Source: Warburgia ugandensis
Lineage: Eukaryota > Streptophyta > Magnoliopsida > Canellales > Canellaceae
Assembly: GCA_035236585.1 (NCBI GenBank)
Contig: CP141127.1
Location: 49,118,001-49,182,000 of the forward strand
Length of the DNA: 64,000 nucleotides
Direction: 5' to 3'
Shown here piece after piece: positions 62,701 through 64,000 of this stretch (position 1 is the stretch's first letter; the number at the start of each line of letters is the position of its first letter). A program made the translations under genes and the position numbers. Under the pieces are notes generated by a model. It did no database searches, was not told the DNA's origin, and saw only the letters and a list, made by a program, of their open reading frames with translations.

Positions 62701-63473
62701 TGTTCTGAATGATCTTTATCCCAAGGTATGATGTCTTATACTTCAAGGACACCAACCCTTGTTTTACTCAAGGTCTTCAGTTTCAAACTCGAATGAGTTC
62801 TGTTTTCTCTGCAGGCAAAAAGGCACCTTCTGGTTTTAGCAAGAGTGGATGGTCTTGATTGCCTAACCGACGTGCGGAGAGAACACCTTGTGTTGCTGAG
62901 AACAATGTACTCCGTTGGCCTAAACTGGGCTAAGAGGTTGTTAGCAGATGATGCGTCATTGATCTTTCGATTAGGATATCATTCGGTAAAATGACTTGTA
63001 ACCATCATATTCTTTATTCCCTTGTCTTCATCTTCATCATTATATTCAACGTACTTTGGTTTTACATCAATAAAAAGCTAACAGCAGTCAAACTAACACA
63101 GCCATTCATGCAGCTTCCATCTATGCGCCAGCTACATCTTCATGTCATTAGCCAGGATTTTAGTTCAGATCACTTGAAAAACAAGAAGCACTGGAATTCT
63201 TTTAATACTGATTTCTTTCGCGATTCTGTTGATGTAATTCAAGAGATTGAAAAACATGGAAAAGCAAGATTGAATGGTGAAGTCCTGCTGGCAACAGAGT
63301 TACGGTGTCACCGATGTAAGAGTGCCCATCCTAACATCCCCCGCCTCAAAGCCCATATTAGTAACTGCAAAGCTCCTTTCCCTGCTGCTCTCCTCCAAGA
63401 TGGACGTCTAATAACAGCAACTACAGTAGCAGTCAACAAAGATTGGGTATGTACAGGAGAATTTTTATTTTAA
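32565..63473 (+). CDS. BHLH140: Aprataxin-like protein, orthologue of Arabidopsis bHLH140 (five exons)
   Basis: The spliced coding region is 32565-32756, 33851-34809, 62023-62725, 62815-62985 and 63114-63473, giving 794 residues. All introns are GT-AG and phases match. Domains: P-loop kinase with GAPGSGKT at 38-45 and [12 protein letters not shown] at 93-104; a macro domain around residues 265-480 with GDIT at 362-365 and [13 protein letters not shown] after it; an aprataxin HIT domain around 580-700 with [10 protein letters not shown], the likely catalytic histidine being H685; and a C2HC zinc finger (C740, C743, H756, C760). Aprataxins remove 5'-AMP left on DNA by failed ligation. The kinase-like part suggests DNA-end processing and the macro part ADP-ribose binding; both are inferred from family. 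No basic helix-loop-helix is visible despite the family name. The nucleus is the likely site. The ATG at 32565 was chosen because it is the first in frame ahead of the P-loop. Confidence 0.92.
32757..32790 (+). repeat. CT microsatellite at the splice donor of intron 1
   Basis: The intron begins gtctctctct and continues as an almost pure CT run to about 32789. The donor lacks the usual GTAAG/GTATG context. Length changes in the repeat would fall directly beside the splice site. Confidence 0.85.
33851..34809 (+). CDS. BHLH140: Exon 2: rest of kinase domain, linker, first macro half
   Basis: 959 bases, residues 65-383 plus two bases of codon 384. The acceptor is ttctttgtag at 33850. It holds [15 protein letters not shown] (Walker B-like region of the kinase domain), [27 protein letters not shown], a charged linker rich in D, K and N, then [15 protein letters not shown] and VMVDLS, which look like the C-terminal half of a macro domain, and finally [11 protein letters not shown], the start of the N-terminal half. 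The exon ends after AAC TG, so tryptophan 384 is split by intron 2. Confidence 0.92.
35283..35730 (+). pseudogene. Possible fragment of a DNA-transposon protein (acidic C-terminal tail)
   Basis: One plus-strand frame from about 35429 reads [38 protein letters not shown], then [16 protein letters not shown] and [17 protein letters not shown], interrupted by an in-frame stop at about 35590 and two near 35661. The acidic, helix-like text followed by a basic tail resembles the C-terminus of pogo/Tigger-type or other DDE transposases in layout. I cannot prove the family. It is preceded by another frame reading [22 protein letters not shown]. Codon use looks protein-like, so it is a decayed gene piece. 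No inverted repeats were found. It is not an exon of the host gene, whose macro domain continues directly at 62023. Confidence 0.35.
36361..36450 (+). repeat. 45-bp tandem duplication
   Basis: Two adjacent copies, 36361-36405 and 36406-36450, each starting caatcttttgttttgtgcct, with two differences seen. The period is a multiple of three, so it keeps the reading frame on either strand. It lies in the interior of Copia L and may be part of its gag region. Confidence 0.9.
36440..37108 (-). mobile_element. Copia-like remnant (L): LTR, primer site and leader
   Basis: On the minus strand an LTR-like block starts TGTAAGCAGGG at 37108 and ends ...ATTGCATCA at 36861, about 248 bp. TGGTACCAGAGC, a tRNA-iMet-type primer site, follows at 36857-36846. 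The sequence further left on this strand encodes proline- and glutamine-rich gag-like text but no domain I can name. Only the 5' part is visible; it is broken. It lies beside Copia I, which starts at 37115 on the other strand. Confidence 0.5.
37115..37441 (+). repeat. 5' LTR of Copia I
   Basis: It starts TGACAGCATATC and ends ...TATGCTTTCA, directly followed by the primer-binding site at 37442-37454. It contains repeated segments of the type ttctTGATTTCTTGTGATTTTACCAG, also seen in the 3' LTR and in K. Confidence 0.85.
37442..37454 (+). other. Primer-binding site of Copia I (tRNA-iMet)
   Basis: TGGTATCAGAGCC, a perfect match to the complement of the 3' end of plant initiator methionine tRNA, immediately after the LTR. 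Confidence 0.9.
39717..40137 (+). repeat. 5' LTR of chromovirus H
   Basis: 421 bp, with a short duplication of its first 18 or so bases (tgatgggaata repeated at about 39735) that the 3' LTR lacks. It ends GATTCATCA. Confidence 0.85.
44766..45166 (+). repeat. 3' LTR of chromovirus H
   Basis: 401 bp, matching 39717-40137 throughout, and ending TTCATCA before the right target copy aatcc at 45167-45171. Confidence 0.85.
47297..47580 (+). repeat. 3' LTR of Copia I
   Basis: It starts TGACAGCTTATC after the polypurine tract and ends ...CTCTATTTTCA. A SINE landed just past this end, and its target duplication includes the last ten bases of the LTR. Confidence 0.85.
47588..47757 (+). mobile_element. 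Au-type SINE, full length
   Basis: 170 bp starting AGGGGAGCCTTGGCGCAATGG and ending GGGAGCTGCCCC. The tRNA-like head has an A box (TTGGCGCAATGG) and a B box (GGTTCAAGGC). The body has the Au SINE text GCCTCTTG, AAGGCTGCC and CTTGTGGTCC. It is flanked by a perfect 17-bp target duplication, tctattttcaccttcca, at 47571-47587 and 47758-47774, the mark of LINE-driven insertion. The site spans the right end of Copia I, so the SINE is younger than that element. Confidence 0.92.
47775..48082. other. Intron sequence without recognised features
   Basis: About 300 bases of AT-rich sequence between the SINE and Copia J. No gene, repeat or regulatory feature is seen. It is the likely original flank of Copia I. 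Confidence 0.4.
48083..51457 (+). mobile_element. Ty1/Copia element (J), 5' part
   Basis: A short LTR (48083-48227, 145 bp, TGTTAGGG to AGAACA) is followed by TGTTATTAGAGC, a decayed tRNA-iMet-type primer site. After a long leader, gag begins near 49020 with MASSQNG. An integrase region is seen at about 50400-50760 ([10 protein letters not shown]) and the start of reverse transcriptase near 51380-51455 ([15 protein letters not shown]). There it meets an Athila fragment on the other strand. The rest of the element and its 3' LTR are not seen. It is broken, with more than ten breaks. It is unrelated in LTR sequence to Copia I and K. Confidence 0.65.
48613..48790 (+). repeat. Imperfect tandem duplication of about 93 bp
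   Basis: Two related copies starting cacgcctggtaggtgtttg (48613) and catgcgtggtaggtatttg (48706), each followed by a segment of the form tgatgttatt/tgctgttatt and a GCAGCCTTT/GCTGCCTTT segment. It lies in the leader of Copia J. Confidence 0.65.
51458..52418 (-). mobile_element. Athila pol fragment: RT end, RNase H, integrase start
   Basis: On the minus strand from 52418: [19 protein letters not shown] and [13 protein letters not shown] (end of reverse transcriptase), [20 protein letters not shown] (RNase H), and [19 protein letters not shown] (integrase start). The match to B at about 21160-22020 is close, so it is the same Athila family. It is probably the downstream part of element F, whose 5' part is at 53797-57264, with a chromovirus piece between. 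It is broken. Confidence 0.75.
52419..53790 (+). mobile_element. Chromovirus fragment related to H: 5' LTR and gag
   Basis: An LTR at 52419-52796 (378 bp, TGATAG to GGTTCATCA) is followed by TGGTATCGGAGCC, a tRNA-iMet-type primer site, and gag to about 53790. LTR and gag text ([23 protein letters not shown]) are clearly related to chromovirus H but differ by many changes, so it is a separate copy. Only the 5' part is present. It sits inside Athila sequence on the opposite strand and was presumably inserted there. Confidence 0.78.
54884..55026 (+). mobile_element. Au-type SINE, 5'-truncated
   Basis: It starts at TTATGTGACC, lacking the A box, and runs through the B box (GAGTTCAAGG), AAACAGCCTCTTGC and CTTGTGGTTCG to GGAGCTGCCT. 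It is flanked by an 11-bp duplication, atcaagtgtgg, at 54873-54883 and 55027-55037, so the truncation happened on insertion. It lies in the leader of Athila F. Confidence 0.88.
55377..55398 (-). other. Primer-binding site of Athila F (tRNA-Asp)
   Basis: Read on the minus strand, TTTTTGGCGCTGTCACCGAG follows the LTR by a few bases. It is close to TGGCGCCGTTGCCGGGG, the complement of the tRNA-Asp 3' end, the usual Athila primer. Confidence 0.75.
55399..57264 (-). repeat. 5' LTR of Athila F
   Basis: 1866 bp. Its first 250 bases align by eye with the LTR starts of B (24933) and C (7986), including GTACCCAATTAGTAGC and AACACATGCATTTCT. The minus-strand open frame at 56149-56592 lies inside it and is not a gene. 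Confidence 0.72.
57265..57866 (-). mobile_element. Copia element (K), same family as I: LTR and gag start
   Basis: On the minus strand, an LTR from 57866 (TGACAGCATATT) to 57578 (...TGCTTTCA), 289 bp, then TGGTATCAAAGCC (primer site, one change from perfect) at 57577-57565, then gag leader with AAAACGGCCATGACTGATG, as at about 37483 in Copia I. The element is interrupted by Athila F at 57264, and the rest is not seen. It is broken. Confidence 0.8.
57867..59750. other. Intron 2 sequence without recognised features
   Basis: About 1.9 kb of AT-rich sequence with only short chance open frames on both strands. No transposon end, repeat or coding similarity was noticed. It may be the older, original intron or a decayed insertion beyond recognition. 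Confidence 0.4.
59767..59889 (-). mobile_element. Au-type SINE, 5'-truncated, minus strand
   Basis: On the plus strand it reads GGGCAGCCTGGTGCACAAAG, then GGGGTCCGGGGAAGGGG and CAAGAGTGACCTCAAGG, the reverse of the Au SINE 3' two-thirds. It is flanked by a perfect 16-bp duplication, tctctaatgaacttct, at 59751-59766 and 59890-59905. A second short copy of CAAGGTCACACGACTC follows at 59908, a small extra repeat of SINE-like text outside the duplication. Confidence 0.9.
59906..62022. other. 3' end of intron 2, no further features recognised
   Basis: About 2.1 kb of AT-rich sequence ending in the acceptor gtacttgcag at 62022. No gene or transposon was recognised. The short stretch cctctcctctcctctc at about 61786-61801 is a small pyrimidine repeat. 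Confidence 0.5.
62023..62725 (+). CDS. BHLH140: Exon 3: second macro half and start of HIT domain
   Basis: 703 bases, completing tryptophan 384 and giving residues 385-618. It reads [18 protein letters not shown] (macro ligand loop), [12 protein letters not shown] and [15 protein letters not shown] (core strand of the macro fold), [11 protein letters not shown] (helix), a variable linker with [16 protein letters not shown], and then [18 protein letters not shown] and [10 protein letters not shown], the opening of the aprataxin HIT domain. The basic KRQG...NKKCKG stretch could be a nuclear localisation signal. The donor is gtatga at 62726. Confidence 0.93.
62815..62985 (+). CDS. BHLH140: Exon 4: HIT domain middle
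   Basis: 57 codons, phase 0 at both ends, after the acceptor ctctgcag. It encodes [14 protein letters not shown] and ends in FRLGYHS, the conserved aprataxin strand leading into the catalytic loop. The preceding intron is only 89 bp and the next 128 bp, in contrast to the 27-kb intron 2. Donor ggtaaaat. Confidence 0.92.
63114..63473 (+). CDS. BHLH140: Exon 5: catalytic HIT motif, zinc finger, C-terminus
   Basis: 119 codons and a TAA stop. It starts [16 protein letters not shown]. The family H-x-H-x-H motif here is Q-L-H-L-H, the first position being glutamine; by family knowledge the last histidine (H685) is the one that forms the AMP intermediate. Then come [18 protein letters not shown], typical of aprataxins, and the C2HC finger CHRCKSAHP...HISNC for DNA binding. 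A good splice donor (gg|gtatgt) at 63447 lies 27 bases before the stop, so the last nine residues could be replaced by an exon further right. Confidence 0.88.
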   Translation, partial: LPSMRQLHLHVISQDFSSDHLKNKKHWNSFNTDFFRDSVDVIQEIEKHGKARLNGEVLLATELRCHRCKSAHPNIPRLKAHISNCKAPFPAALLQDGRLITATTVAVNKDWVCTGEFLF

Positions 63474-63965
63474 TTATATTGTATGTAATGTTGTGCATGT
63501 TAAGTAGCAAAGTAACCTGCTTCTCGTTTGGCAAATGAGCTAACAGCTCTCTTAATCTCAGACCAAAATCTCTGTTGTACCGAAACAAATGACCCTCTTA
63601 GTAGGATACACAGAAATAATGAATGCATCTGGTTCTAGCACTTGAGTTTCAAATGTTGCATGAGTTTCGTAAGTGATGCAATGAAGTTTCTGTTGTTGCT
63701 TTGATTCGATTTTTGGCATTGATCTAGTCGTGTTAAGGTCTGATTTGATCTACAGAGACATGCGACTTCTGAATGATCTCAACCAAAACATGAACTGTTA
63801 ATCATTCCAATGGTAATTGAAGATAGCAGAGCCATTCTTCAGTGAGGGGCAAAGGCAACCACAGGGCAAGTTACCAGGAGGGACCAACTTTTACACGATG
63901 GGATCTGAGTAGGCCAGAAACCTCATGAAGTGACCCTAGGTCCGAGAAAGATGTATTGCTTTATG
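63474..63965. other. 3' flank of the aprataxin-like gene
   Basis: This should contain the 3' UTR. Candidate poly(A) signals such as AATGAATG near 63619 are weak, and none is called. If the donor at 63447 is used, a small further coding exon would lie in this region or beyond, but none is obvious. Confidence 0.4.
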
Positions 63966-64000
63966 CAATATGGACCTTTACTATTAGGCCCTTGTGGTCC
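63966..64000 (+). mobile_element. Possible Au-type SINE fragment at window edge
   Basis: The last bases, ATTAGGCCCTTGTGGTCC, match the middle of the Au SINEs (compare TATAGGCCCTTGTGGTT at about 54956). The copy would continue out of the window. Too little is visible for certainty. Confidence 0.4.

Noticed and set aside
32565-63473. A basic helix-loop-helix transcription factor, as the family name suggests
   Set aside because: No basic region followed by two amphipathic helices is visible. All recognised domains are kinase-like, macro, HIT and zinc finger.

Overview
The window is nuclear DNA of a flowering plant. It holds one host gene, spread over about 31 kb, in a bed of nested LTR retrotransposons. 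The support for a plant is a plant-type aprataxin gene with GT-AG introns, Athila, Tekay-type and other chromovirus Gypsy elements, Copia elements, and Au-type SINEs with a plant-like tRNA head. The very long, transposon-filled intron suggests a large-genome lineage such as a magnoliid or another early-branching angiosperm, but the species cannot be fixed from the sequence alone.

Left half, 1-32 kb: a stack of fossils. An Athila element (B, + strand, 7987-29314) carries in its body a Tekay-like chromovirus (A, 9508-20551, perfect 5-bp target duplication gaaag). Its 3' LTR holds a solo LTR (G, 26484-28249, perfect duplication tttat) with a long CT tract. A second Athila copy (C, - strand, 3959-7986) abuts B at 7986/7987. 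Its interior is cut by a Gypsy LTR (D, ending at 3958), which is itself cut by an apparent solo LTR on the - strand (E, about 24-1741). Between B and the gene lie unassigned AT-rich DNA and the N-terminal domain of a decayed Mutator-like transposase (about 30838-31230).

Right half, 32.5-63.5 kb: the orthologue of Arabidopsis bHLH140 (aprataxin-like), on the + strand in five coding exons: 32565-32756, 33851-34809, 62023-62725, 62815-62985 and 63114-63473. The predicted protein is 794 residues: a P-loop polynucleotide-kinase-like domain, a macro domain whose two halves appear in swapped order, an aprataxin HIT domain and a C2HC zinc finger. It is probably a DNA-end repair enzyme that removes 5'-AMP, despite the family's transcription-factor name.

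Intron 2 is 27.2 kb long and splits a tryptophan codon in the macro domain. It contains a possible DNA-transposon fragment, a Copia LTR remnant (L), a Copia element (I, 37115-47580) with a chromovirus inside it (H, 39717-45166), and an Au SINE sitting on the Copia boundary. Further right it holds a scrambled block of Copia J, an Athila pol piece, a chromovirus piece related to H, Athila F and Copia K, and two more SINEs. No RNA gene, CRISPR array or complete second protein gene was found. All LTR elements here are broken, and the only convincing host protein is the aprataxin-like one.
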